A stretch of 64,000 nucleotides of DNA, taken from assembly GCA_019636495.1 (NCBI GenBank), contig JAHBXL010000020.1, positions 1-64,000 on the forward strand. Reading direction: 5' to 3'. This stretch comes from Phycisphaeraceae bacterium (lineage in GTDB: Bacteria; Planctomycetota; Phycisphaerae; Phycisphaerales; UBA1924). A program made the position numbers and the translations under genes. The notes under the pieces were generated by a model. It had not been told where the DNA came from. It worked only from the letters and a program-made list of their open reading frames with translations, and did not search any database. Below, piece by piece: positions 24,332 through 33,789 of this stretch; position 1 is the first letter of the stretch; each line of letters starts with the position of its first letter.

Positions 24332-27300
24332 TCAGGGCTGTGCGTGCGCTGCACCCCAGCCGCCGCCGCCGGGGGTGCGGATGGTGAGCACGTCTCCGAT
24401 CGCGGCATCAAAACTCGTGCACGGCGCGAGGGGCATGGCCTGGCCGCCTGTGCGATGGAGCGACTGCTCGCCGGGTGCACCGTCTGCGCCGCCGGCTGCG
24501 CCGTGCGGCCCGCGCGTGCGTCGCTGCGTGAGCAGCGATACTTTCGCCGGCGCGAGGAACCGAACCCGGCGTTCGATCCCGTCGCCCCCGACGTGCAACC
24601 CTGCGCCGCCCGAGCCGCGGCGAACCGCGAAGCGCTCCAGTCGAACCGGGTACCGGCGCTCGAGGATCTCCGCATCGGTGATGCGCGTGTTGGTCATGTG
24701 CGTGTGCACCGAAGATGCGCCTGCGAAGGCGGGCCCCGCTCCTGCCCCGCCGCCGATGGTCTCGTAGTACGATGGGGCATCGGCCCGCGCTTCGGCGAAG
24801 ACGAAGTTGTTCATCGTTCCCTGGCTGTCGGCGCACAGACCGAGCGCTCGCAGCAGCACGTCGACGACGCGCTGGCTCGTTTCGACGTTCCCCCCCACCA
24901 CGGCCGGGCCGTCGTCGCCCTCGAAGCGCGGATTGAGCATTCCTTCCGGAAGGAGCACCCGCACCGGCCGCATCAGGCCCTCGTTCAGCGGGACGGGCCG
25001 CGCCAGCAGGATGCGCAGCGCGTAGACGATGCAACTGCGCACGATGGCGGGGGTGGCGTTCAGATTTCCCGCGTGCCCGGGCCCGCTGCCAGCGAAGTCG
25101 ATCACGAGTTCGTCGCCGCGGTTGTCGAGGGACACTCTCACCGGCGAGCCGTCATCCATCGCGTCGTCGGCGTGCATCGTTCCGAGCGGCAGTTCGCGGA
25201 GGCGCTCCCGCAGCAGCGCGGCGGAGCGTTGCTGGATCGCTTCCATGAACAAGGCGACGGCCGGAGCGCCGTGCGTGCGCGACAGCGCACGCAACTCCTC
25301 CGCGCCGCGCGCGTTGGCCGCGAGGGCGGCGCGCACATCGGCCAGGTTGTCATCGATGTTGCGCGAGGGAAACGGCCCCGCGGCGAGCCGCGCGGCCAGC
25401 GCATCGAGCCTCGGCTGGCCGCCCTCGACGATCCGGAACGGCGCGAGCACGACGCCCTCTTCGCGCAGCGTGCGTGCATCGGGGGGCATCGAGCCGGGTC
25501 GCGAGCCGCCGATCTCGGCGTGGTGGGCGCGGCTGGCAACGTAGCCGATCAGAGTGCCGGCGTCGTCGTGCACGGGCGTGATGACGGTGATATCGGGCAA
25601 GTGCGAGCCGCCGTGCGCGGGGTGGTTGGTGATCGCGCTGTCGCCGGGGTTCAGCGGGAGGGCTTCTCGCACCGCCCGCACACACACGCCGAGCGAGCCC
25701 AGGTGCACCGGCACGTGCGGCGCGCACGCGACCAGCGAACCGCGGGCATCGAGCAGGGCGCAGGAGAAATCGAGCCGCTCCTTGACGTTGACCGAAACGC
25801 TGGTGCGCGCCAGCGCCTCGCCCATGTCGCGCGCGATCGATTCAAACCTCGCGGTGAACAACTCCAGCGAGGCGGGGTCCGCGGCGTCGGCCATCGCGCT
25901 GCGCGGCGGGCCCGCGCCCGGGGAAGCCGATGACTCGATGACGATGGCCCCGTCGGCGATCATCCGCGCCCGCCAGTCCGGCTCGATGACGACGGTCGCG
26001 TGGTCCTCGGCGATGATCGCGGGGCCGGCGAATTCGTCGCCGGCGCGTAGTTCGGACCGCTCGAACACGCGCGTCTCGGTCCACACGCCGTCGAAGCACG
26101 CCGGCTGCGTACGTGCCGGCGCGGGCGGGGCGCACGCGGGACTGCCCGCCGCGGCGGGCGGGCTCGAAACGGCCGGCGCCGATGCGGCCAGAACGCGCAG
26201 CCAGACCACCTCGACCGCGCGGCCCTCGGGGACGTAGCCATAGACGCGCCGGTACGCGGCGTCGAACAGCGGTGTCAGGGCCTGCGCGCCGTCTTGTGCG
26301 GCGAGGTCGATCTCGATCGGCGTTTCCTGGCCGACGAGGCGGAGCGCGGCGATGCGCCGGCGCACCTGCGTGCCCGACTCCCCCACTCCTGCCGATGCCG
26401 CCGCGCGAACGGCCTGAGCGCACAGGTCCTGCAACCACCCGTCGATGTGAGAATCACACTCGGCAAGCGGGAGCAGCACCTGCCTCTCGGCCAGCCGCTC
26501 GACCCGTGCCGCGGCGAGGCCCGCCGCGCTCAGCAGGCCCGCATCGACCGGCGCCAGCGCCGACCGCACGCCGAGGCGCGCGGCAACGGCGCACGCGTGC
26601 TGCCCGCCTGCGCCGCCGAATGCCACCAGCATCGCGCCGCGGAGATCGTGGCCGCGCCGGGTCGAGATGCGCTGCACCGCGCCCGCCATGCGCTCGGCCG
26701 CGATATCCAGGAATCCCTGCAGCAGCATCTCGGCGGGCCAGCGGCGCCCCGTGGATGCCTCCGCGGCGCTGCGCACGCGCTCGAGGGCGTGCTCGGCCGC
26801 ATCGCGGTCGATCGGGATCGCGAATCGCTCGGTGCACAGTCGACCAAGGAGCAGGTTGACATCGGTCAGCGTGAGCGGCCCGCCCGCGCCGTAGCACGCT
26901 GGCCCCGGCTCGGCGCCCGCGCTCTGCGGCCCGACAGCGAGCACGCCATCGCGGAACGCGCACACGGAGCCGCCGCCCGCCGCGACCGTCTCGACCCCGA
27001 CCGCGGGCGCGAGCAGCATCGCGCCCCCGACAGTGTGCTCGAAGACCATCTCGCAGCCTGCATCGCGTGTCCATCTGGCCGCATCGGTGCTCGTGCCGCC
27101 CATGTCGAAAGAGACGGCGTGCGTGCAACCCGCGGAAGAGGCCGCCGCGGCCGCGCCGACAACACCGGCGGCGGGGCCGGAGAGCAGGCTGTCCTTGGCG
27201 GCGAACTGTTCGGCGGGCCAGAGGCCGCCCGCGCTGCCCATGACCAGCAGCGATGAGCCCGGCGCGGACAGGGCGGCACGCACGCGCGAGAGATATCCAT

Positions 27301-28222
27301 CGATCACGGGCGCGAGCGCGGCGTTGACCTGCGCTGTCGTCGCCCGCGGCAGGATCTTGACGAACGGCGCGAGCCGCGCCGAGCAACTCACACGTTCGAA
27401 GCCCGAATCGAGGAGGCATGCCGCGACCGCGTCCTCGTGCGCGCTGTTCAGATCGCTGTGGAGGAGCGCGACCGCTGCATCGCGGATGCCCGTTCGGAGC
27501 AGTCGGTCGGCCTCGCGACGGAGATGATCGAGGTCCGGCGGCTCGATCTCGCGGCCGCGCGCATCGAGCCGGCCGATGATGCCGACAGTTTCGGCGGCCA
27601 GCATCCGCTCGCGCCGGATGTCGAGATTGAACAGTTCGGCGCGTTGCTGTGTGCCGATGCGCGGCAGGTCTTCGAGCCCGCGATTGATGAACAGCGCGGT
27701 GCGTGCCATCGCGCCCGTGAGCAGGGCGTTGGTGCCGCGGGTCGTCGCGAGGCGCATGCGGATCGGCGGGAGCGTGCCGCGTGCGGTCGTGCCCGTGAGC
27801 AGCCGCGCGGCGAGCACAGGGGCTTCATCTCCCGTGTGAAGTTCCACGACCTGCCCGATGCGCCACCGCGCATCGGCGCGAGCAAGACGCAGCAACCCAC
27901 CGGAGGAGGACTCGATCGGCACGCCCGGCTCGGATGAGCCGAGCGGCGCAAGGCTCCATCCGGCCACGGCATCGTGCTGCGATGGCAAGCGGTCCGCGCT
28001 GGCCATTCCGCCCGCCCGGCCCCGGCCGCTGTCGCGCTCGACGCCTGCCCAGTTCGCCTCGAGTTGGACTGTTGCCCCATCAATCACTCGCGCGATGCGA
28101 GTCCGCAGGCGACCGGTCGAGAGTACCTTGGCCCGGTGGATCGCGCCATCGGGACCACGTCCCAACGCATCCGTGAATGTGCCACCGGTGTCGACCCAGA
28201 TTTCCCAACGACGTTCGGACAT
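24332..28222 (-). CDS. 5-oxoprolinase (fused HyuA-HyuB)
   Basis: A 1296-residue protein close in length and order to single-chain ATP-dependent 5-oxoprolinases, which open 5-oxoproline to glutamate at the cost of ATP. The HyuA-like part opens with [13 protein letters not shown] (phosphate-binding loop) and has [14 protein letters not shown]. The HyuB part begins at about residue 780 ([25 protein letters not shown]) and has the [13 protein letters not shown] and [14 protein letters not shown] motifs. I chose the ATG at 28222 (MSERRWEIW). A hydantoinase or acetone-carboxylase-like activity cannot be excluded by eye, but the single-chain fusion favours 5-oxoprolinase. The gene converges on the SH3-like gene with a 44-base gap. 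Confidence 0.88.
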   Translation of the reverse strand: MSERRWEIWVDTGGTFTDALGRGPDGAIHRAKVLSTGRLRTRIARVIDGATVQLEANWAGVERDSGRGRAGGMASADRLPSQHDAVAGWSLAPLGSSEPGVPIESSSGGLLRLARADARWRIGQVVELHTGDEAPVLAARLLTGTTARGTLPPIRMRLATTRGTNALLTGAMARTALFINRGLEDLPRIGTQQRAELFNLDIRRERMLAAETVGIIGRLDARGREIEPPDLDHLRREADRLLRTGIRDAAVALLHSDLNSAHEDAVAACLLDSGFERVSCSARLAPFVKILPRATTAQVNAALAPVIDGYLSRVRAALSAPGSSLLVMGSAGGLWPAEQFAAKDSLLSGPAAGVVGAAAAASSAGCTHAVSFDMGGTSTDAARWTRDAGCEMVFEHTVGGAMLLAPAVGVETVAAGGGSVCAFRDGVLAVGPQSAGAEPGPACYGAGGPLTLTDVNLLLGRLCTERFAIPIDRDAAEHALERVRSAAEASTGRRWPAEMLLQGFLDIAAERMAGAVQRISTRRGHDLRGAMLVAFGGAGGQHACAVAARLGVRSALAPVDAGLLSAAGLAAARVERLAERQVLLPLAECDSHIDGWLQDLCAQAVRAAASAGVGESGTQVRRRIAALRLVGQETPIEIDLAAQDGAQALTPLFDAAYRRVYGYVPEGRAVEVVWLRVLAASAPAVSSPPAAAGSPACAPPAPARTQPACFDGVWTETRVFERSELRAGDEFAGPAIIAEDHATVVIEPDWRARMIADGAIVIESSASPGAGPPRSAMADAADPASLELFTARFESIARDMGEALARTSVSVNVKERLDFSCALLDARGSLVACAPHVPVHLGSLGVCVRAVREALPLNPGDSAITNHPAHGGSHLPDITVITPVHDDAGTLIGYVASRAHHAEIGGSRPGSMPPDARTLREEGVVLAPFRIVEGGQPRLDALAARLAAGPFPSRNIDDNLADVRAALAANARGAEELRALSRTHGAPAVALFMEAIQQRSAALLRERLRELPLGTMHADDAMDDGSPVRVSLDNRGDELVIDFAGSGPGHAGNLNATPAIVRSCIVYALRILLARPVPLNEGLMRPVRVLLPEGMLNPRFEGDDGPAVVGGNVETSQRVVDVLLRALGLCADSQGTMNNFVFAEARADAPSYYETIGGGAGAGPAFAGASSVHTHMTNTRITDAEILERRYPVRLERFAVRRGSGGAGLHVGGDGIERRVRFLAPAKVSLLTQRRTRGPHGAAGGADGAPGEQSLHRTGGQAMPLAPCTSFDAAIGDVLTIRTPGGGGWGAAHAQP

Positions 28223-28522
28223 TGATAGGAGCCTTGAAGCCAAGAGCGGCGGCACGCGTGCCGGCGTGGTGCCGGGCACGGAGATGCCGCCGACTGTGGC
28301 AGTTTATCGGTCTTGAACGTCCCGATTTTGATTGGTTTATGTTCGCAAGTACCCCATAAATGTGGGATTTTTCTGTAGGTTAGGACTTGTGCCCATAATA
28401 GGGGATTGGTCTAATGGGCTTACATACCCTACTTGGGGGAATGTCTTGCCAGCCAAGGGGTCGGCAGGGAAGAGGATGGACCATCAGTGATTGGTCTGCA
28501 CAGGGCCAGGAGGCGTTCGGCC
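28223..28522. promoter_or_regulatory. AT-rich divergent intergenic region
   Basis: The gap separates the 5-oxoprolinase gene from the secreted-protein gene. Bases 28316-28400 are clearly AT-rich against the rest of the window and hold CATAAT and ATAAAT hexamers. They also hold an imperfect hairpin followed by ATTTTT (about 28351-28373). It probably carries one or both promoters; I cannot assign exact -35/-10 boxes. Confidence 0.35.
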
Positions 28523-31500
28523 ATGGGCGGCATTCGTCAGTTCGGACGGGCGGCGGTGTGTGCAGTCGCGGCAGTGCTCGCCTCGGCGGGCGTGGCGTTG
28601 GCAGACACGTTCATTGTCACCAACACGCAGGACTCGGGCCAGGGGTCATTGCGCGCGGCGATCGAGGCGGCCAATGCCGCGGCGGGGGCGGACGTCATCG
28701 AGTTTGACATCCCGACATCGGACCCGGGCTTTGTTGATGCCGCGACCGACTTCTGGCGGATTTCGTTGACATCGGGTCCGTTGCCGTCCATTCAGGACGC
28801 CGTGTTGATCGACGGCTGGTCGCAGCGCGACCCGACGGGGCCGGGCCTGCCGATCATTGAGATCAACGGGTCTGCGCTTGTGAGCGGGAACGGGCTGGAC
28901 GTGCAGGCCCCGAATGTCACGGTCCGCGGGCTGACAATCGTCGGATTCCCGGCGCACGGGTTGACGATTGTCGGTGGCGACGTGGTGCAGTGCTGGGTCT
29001 ATGGCTGCCACATCGGCGTCGACCCTCTGGGGCTTACGGCGATTCCGAATGCCGGCGACGGCGTTCTGATTTCCAAGGGAGCGGGGCAGAGCCTCATCGG
29101 GACCAACGGCGACGGCGTTGACGATGCGGCCGAGCGCTGCATCATCTCGGGCAACATGGGCTCGGGCGTGCGGATGCTGAACACCCGCCTGGACACGCAG
29201 ATTGCCAACCGCGTGGCCGGCTGCTGGATCGGCCCGGACATTTCCGGCCTTCTGGCGCTGCCCAACCGCAATGGGGGCATCACGCTGCAATCGGCCGAGC
29301 GCACGATCATCGGCACCAACTCGACCGACAACGGGTTTGACGCGGGCGAGGGCAACCTGATCTCGGGCAACAATGGCAACGGCGTCTCGATCATCGGACG
29401 GCCGCAGACTGGTACGACTGTCTCGGGCAACCGGATCGGCACGGATGTGAGCGGCGCCAAGCCCCTGCCCAACAACGGCGACGGCGTGCTCGTGACCGAC
29501 AGCCCGAGCGCGGGGGAGCACCGAGTCGGCACCGCGCTGGGGCCGGACTACCGCGCGTATCAGGCCAACATCATCGCGTTCAACCGCGGCGCGGGCGTGA
29601 TCATCACCGGCGGCGTGAACACCGCCATCCTGGGCAACTCGATCTATGACAACGACGAACTGGGCATCGACCTGGCGCCCGGCGGGGTGCGCGGCGTGAC
29701 GCTCAACGACGCGATGGACGCGGACACCGGCCCCAACGACCTGCAGAACTTCCCGATGATCATCGAGGTCGGAGCGGACGGCCTGGTGCGGTTCGAACTG
29801 CACTCGCGGCCGCTGCGCTCGTACTGGGTCGAGTTCTTCCTGAACCGGCTCCCCGACCCCAGTGAACTGGGCGAGGGACAGGTGTTCCTCGGCGGGGATG
29901 TGTTCATCACCGACCTGCTGGGCAACACGGGCGAGCGGTTCTTCATGTTCAACCCCGGCGACTTCCCCTCGCTGGCGTGGGTGACCGCGACCGCCACGGA
30001 ACTTCCGCCGGTTCAGACGCTGGGCGGTCCGACGACGCTGATCGGCAACACGTCGGAGTTCTCGGTGGCGGTGCCGCGAGACCTTCCGCCGACCGCGCTG
30101 CCGCAGACGGTGAACACGCCGCGGGACACCGATGTGACGATCACTCTCGAGGGCGAGGACCCGGAGATGATGGCGCTGTCGGCGTTGATCGACACGCTCC
30201 CGGACCGGGGCACGCTGCTGCAGTTCGGGACGCTCGATCCGATCCTTGCCGCGCCCGCGGTCGTGACGGACTCGCAGAACCGCGTGGTGTTCCGCCCGCT
30301 GCCGGGAGAGATCGGCTCGCCGTACACGACGTTCGACTTCCGCGTGGACGACGCGATGACGCTGAGCATGCCGGCGACGGTGACGATCAACGTTCTGGCG
30401 GTGAACGATCCGCCGAGCGCGGAGAACGACGAGTACACCATCAACGAGGACACGACTCTGAATGTCGGCGCGCCGGGCGTGCTGAGCAACGACACCGACC
30501 CCAACGGGGACGACCTGACGGCGGTGCTGGAGACCGGCCCTGCGCACGCGCAGGCGTTCACCTTCAACGCCGATGGTTCGTTCACGTACACGCCCACGCT
30601 CAACTTCAACGGGGTGGACACGTTCACGTATCGCGCTTTCGACGGGGCGTTGTTCTCGAACATCGCGACGGTGACGATCAACATTGCGCCGATCAACGAC
30701 CCGCCGGTCGCGATGGATGATGAGTACACGACCAACGAGGACACGACGCTCGTGGTCGCCGCGCCGGGCGTGCTCGAGAATGATTCGGACATCGACGGCG
30801 ACGCGCTCACGGCGGTTCTTTCCGCCCCGCCCGCGCACGCCGCGGCGTTCGCGCTGGCCGCCGACGGGTCGTTCACGTATACGCCCGCGCTCAACTTCAA
30901 CGGCGTGGACACGTTCACGTACCGCGCGTTCGACGGGCTGGCGTTCTCCAACATCGCGACGGTGACGATCAACATCGCGCCGATCAACGATCCGCCGGTG
31001 GCGGTTGACGACAACTACTCGACCGATGAGGACACCACGCTGGTCGTGGCCGCGCCTGGGGTGTTGTTCAATGACAGCGACGTGGACGGCGATGCGCTGA
31101 CCGCGCAACTGGCCTCGGGCCCGTCCAACGCGCTGTCGTTTGACTTCAACGCGGACGGGTCGTTCACGTACACGCCCGCGGCGAACTTCAACGGGCTGGA
31201 CACGTTCACCTACCGCGCGTTCGATGGGCAGGCGTTCTCGAACACCGCGACGGTCCGCATCACGGTGAACCCGGTGAACGACCCGCCCGTGGCGCGGTGC
31301 CGCAACGTGGTGATTGATGCGCGGTTCGAATGCCCGAGTTTCTTCATCACCGTCGACGACATCGACGACGGATCGTCGGACCCCGAGGACGGGACGAACA
31401 TCCAGCGCGCCGCGTCGTTCCTCGGCCCGTTCCCGATCGGCACGACCCCGGTCACGCTGACGGTGACCGACTCGGGCGGCCTGAGCGATTCGTGCGTGGC

Positions 31501-32884
31501 CAATGTGACCGTGCTGGCGATCGATTGCCAGCCCAACGGGATACCCGATGCCTGCGAGCAGATGAACGGGTCGGTCGACTGCAACGGCAACTTCGTGCCC
31601 GATGAGTGCGAGTGCTTCTGGGACAACGGGGTGCCCCCGATGGACGGGACCGCCGTGAACGGCCAGTTGTCGCACCTGGGCGGCGGCGCGCCGCTGGGCG
31701 CGAAGACCGCGGAGGATTTCTACCTGCGCCCCGGGGAGATGCACCGACTGCACAAGTTCACCGGGTACATGCTGAGCAGTTCGTTCTCGCAACTCCGGCG
31801 GGCACGTCTGGAGTTTTACCACGATTGCAACGGCGAGCCGGCGGGCGAGCCCTTCGCTGAGTTCTCCAACTCGGTGGTGGATGCCGTCACGCCCGGACTG
31901 GGCGGGTTCGACGTGATCACCTACTCCTTCGACCTGTGCGATGCGCACCTGTGGCTCGAGGGCGGCAAGGCGTACTGGGTCGCGCTGTTCGGGGTGACCG
32001 ACGGCCAGATGTCGGACCTTTCGTACTGGGCGGTGGACGAGGCCTCGGGCCCGCACGCCATCGCCGGCCGCCCGCCGCACAAGCGCGATGGTGTTCCGAC
32101 GGGCGTCTGGAACGAGTACGACTTCGGCCCGTGGTACCCGGCCGACGAGTGCTGCCTGGGCTGCCGGAATCTGGCGTTCAACCTCCGCGGCGAATCGTGC
32201 AAGATTCTCTGGGACAACGGCGGACCGAACATCAGCCAGGGCGCGGGCGGGTCGCCATCGGGCGCGAACCGCGCCCGCACCAGCCGGTCGGCCGACAACT
32301 TCGTCACGCCGCCGTGCGAGGCCGCGGAGATCTGCCTGATCCAGGCGTGGATCTGGACCAACTGCGATCCGGTGCACGGGTTCATCTCGATCTACGAGAA
32401 CGACTGCAAGTTGCCGCTGAACACGCCGCTGTTCACTGCCGCGCCGACGCGGGTGATCGCGACGGGCCAGAGCGTCACGATCGAGAACCAGGTCTTCCAG
32501 GGCTTCTGTCTTGAACTTGAGTACCCGAACTGGATTCTGCACGAGGGCCGGACGTACTGGCTCTCGGCGGGCGCGCACAGCACCGGGAACTTCACGACGC
32601 GGTCGTTCTTCGCCAATGCACTGCGCGCCTGCCCGGACTCGTGCAACATTCTGAAAATCTCGCCCGGCGCGAAGCGCGACATCGGACCGACGCCCAACGC
32701 CTGGGCCCTGACCGACCGCGACTACGCGTTCCGTATTGCCGTACGCCTCCCGCCGGCGCCGGTGCCCTCGGTTGACCCCGGCCTGCCCTCGCCGTCCTGC
32801 ATCGCCGATGTCGATGGGTCGGGGACCGTCGATGTCACCGACATCTTCCACTTCCTGTCCGCGTGGTTCGCTGGTTGCCCCTGA
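28523..32884 (+). CDS. Large secreted beta-helix/cadherin-like protein, GC-type dockerin tail
   Basis: A 1453-residue exported protein. A signal peptide (AAVCAVAAVLASAGVALA) is followed by right-handed beta-helix sequence with CSLREAI-like GSLRAAIEAANA and repeated NxISGN turns (about 40-420). Then come three tandem cadherin-like modules of 97 residues (VNDPPVA..DEYTTNEDTTL...FTYRAFDG) and an HYR-like module (VARCRNVVIDA...TPVTLTVTDSGG). Two related domains (ILWDNGGPN type) precede the C-terminus, SCIADVDGSGTVDVTDIFHFLSAWFAGC, a dockerin-like calcium-loop tail common in Phycisphaerae. The start at 28523 has AGGAGG about ten bases upstream. Likely a surface or extracellular adhesin or matrix protein. 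Confidence 0.85.
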   Translation: MGGIRQFGRAAVCAVAAVLASAGVALADTFIVTNTQDSGQGSLRAAIEAANAAAGADVIEFDIPTSDPGFVDAATDFWRISLTSGPLPSIQDAVLIDGWSQRDPTGPGLPIIEINGSALVSGNGLDVQAPNVTVRGLTIVGFPAHGLTIVGGDVVQCWVYGCHIGVDPLGLTAIPNAGDGVLISKGAGQSLIGTNGDGVDDAAERCIISGNMGSGVRMLNTRLDTQIANRVAGCWIGPDISGLLALPNRNGGITLQSAERTIIGTNSTDNGFDAGEGNLISGNNGNGVSIIGRPQTGTTVSGNRIGTDVSGAKPLPNNGDGVLVTDSPSAGEHRVGTALGPDYRAYQANIIAFNRGAGVIITGGVNTAILGNSIYDNDELGIDLAPGGVRGVTLNDAMDADTGPNDLQNFPMIIEVGADGLVRFELHSRPLRSYWVEFFLNRLPDPSELGEGQVFLGGDVFITDLLGNTGERFFMFNPGDFPSLAWVTATATELPPVQTLGGPTTLIGNTSEFSVAVPRDLPPTALPQTVNTPRDTDVTITLEGEDPEMMALSALIDTLPDRGTLLQFGTLDPILAAPAVVTDSQNRVVFRPLPGEIGSPYTTFDFRVDDAMTLSMPATVTINVLAVNDPPSAENDEYTINEDTTLNVGAPGVLSNDTDPNGDDLTAVLETGPAHAQAFTFNADGSFTYTPTLNFNGVDTFTYRAFDGALFSNIATVTINIAPINDPPVAMDDEYTTNEDTTLVVAAPGVLENDSDIDGDALTAVLSAPPAHAAAFALAADGSFTYTPALNFNGVDTFTYRAFDGLAFSNIATVTINIAPINDPPVAVDDNYSTDEDTTLVVAAPGVLFNDSDVDGDALTAQLASGPSNALSFDFNADGSFTYTPAANFNGLDTFTYRAFDGQAFSNTATVRITVNPVNDPPVARCRNVVIDARFECPSFFITVDDIDDGSSDPEDGTNIQRAASFLGPFPIGTTPVTLTVTDSGGLSDSCVANVTVLAIDCQPNGIPDACEQMNGSVDCNGNFVPDECECFWDNGVPPMDGTAVNGQLSHLGGGAPLGAKTAEDFYLRPGEMHRLHKFTGYMLSSSFSQLRRARLEFYHDCNGEPAGEPFAEFSNSVVDAVTPGLGGFDVITYSFDLCDAHLWLEGGKAYWVALFGVTDGQMSDLSYWAVDEASGPHAIAGRPPHKRDGVPTGVWNEYDFGPWYPADECCLGCRNLAFNLRGESCKILWDNGGPNISQGAGGSPSGANRARTSRSADNFVTPPCEAAEICLIQAWIWTNCDPVHGFISIYENDCKLPLNTPLFTAAPTRVIATGQSVTIENQVFQGFCLELEYPNWILHEGRTYWLSAGAHSTGNFTTRSFFANALRACPDSCNILKISPGAKRDIGPTPNAWALTDRDYAFRIAVRLPPAPVPSVDPGLPSPSCIADVDGSGTVDVTDIFHFLSAWFAGCP
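30404..31276 (+). repeat. Three tandem 291-bp cadherin-like coding repeats
   Basis: Equivalent codons (EYT-NEDTTL) recur at about 30431, 30722 and 31013, an exact 291-bp spacing. Copies are close enough in DNA to allow unequal recombination. Confidence 0.8.
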
Positions 32885-33061
32885 AACGGCGACTCCCCAT
32901 TCAGGGGAAACGCCAACATCCAACTGGACGGCACGCCCGCCGCGAGGTACATTCGGGCTGTGGTCGGCCGGTGTGCACGTTGATCGTGCGATGTGCGCAC
33001 GTCTGCAACGCGCGGCGGGGTCCCTCGCATGGGCAAGTCGGCCGGGGCAACGAGGATGCTC

Positions 33062-33712
33062 ATGACAACTCCGAACAAGCCGGCGGCGGGTCCCGTCCAC
33101 GTGTTTCGGCGCGCGGAGGTCGATCGGATTCCCGAGCGGCCATCGCGCGTGCTGGTTGCTGAGGATGAACACCTGATCGCCCTCCAGATCTGCTCGATGC
33201 TGACGGAGATCGGGCTGGAAGCGATCGGCCCGGTGGGGGACGGGAACGCGGCGTTGTCGCTGGCGCGCACCGCCGCGCCGCACATCGCGCTGCTGGACAT
33301 CCGCATGCCGATCATGGACGGACTGGAAACCGCCAAGGCGCTGATGTCGGAGTTGGGCACGCCGTCCGTGATCGTGTCGGCGCACTCGACGCCGGAGTAT
33401 TCCGGCGCGGCGGGCGAGGCGGGTGTGTTCGGCTACCTGGTCAAGCCCGTGCTGGCCGAGCAACTTCGCGTGACGATCGATGTGTCGTGGCACCGGTATC
33501 GTGAGCAGGCCGCGGCGTCGTTCGAGAACGGGGACTTGCGCCGGCGAATGGATGAACGTCGCGTCATCGAGCAGGCCAAGTGGGCGCTGGTGGAAAAGCA
33601 GTCGATGAAGGAGCCGGAGGCAATGCGGCAGATGCAGGAGCGCGCCCGCTCGACCCGGCAGCCGCTGATCGCCGTTGCCAAGTCCGTGCTCGAGCACGGG
33701 CGGTTGACCTGA
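33062..33712 (+). CDS. Response regulator with ANTAR RNA-binding domain
   Basis: A 216-residue AmiR/NasR-type regulator. The receiver domain spans about 28-145, with acidic pocket VAEDEH, phosphoacceptor D79 (ALLDIRMPIMDG) and conserved K128 (GYLVKPV). A coiled segment then leads to an ANTAR domain with RRVIEQAKWALVEKQSMKEPEAMRQMQ. ANTAR proteins bind paired hairpins in nascent mRNA and prevent termination. I used the ATG at 33062, with GAGG seven bases ahead; 33056 and further upstream starts are possible. No partner histidine kinase is adjacent. No paired-hairpin target was identified. Confidence 0.9.
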   Translation: MTTPNKPAAGPVHVFRRAEVDRIPERPSRVLVAEDEHLIALQICSMLTEIGLEAIGPVGDGNAALSLARTAAPHIALLDIRMPIMDGLETAKALMSELGTPSVIVSAHSTPEYSGAAGEAGVFGYLVKPVLAEQLRVTIDVSWHRYREQAAASFENGDLRRRMDERRVIEQAKWALVEKQSMKEPEAMRQMQERARSTRQPLIAVAKSVLEHGRLT

Positions 33713-33789
33713 CCGAGTCGAGACTCGGACGCTAAGGTGTTGGGCGTGCGCCGGCGCGGCGCACGGTGTTGGTCCGAGTCGCCCCAGCA

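Noticed and set aside
28351..28373. Hairpin plus T-run as a terminator
   Set aside because: The stem is short and bulged, and no plus-strand gene ends upstream of it.
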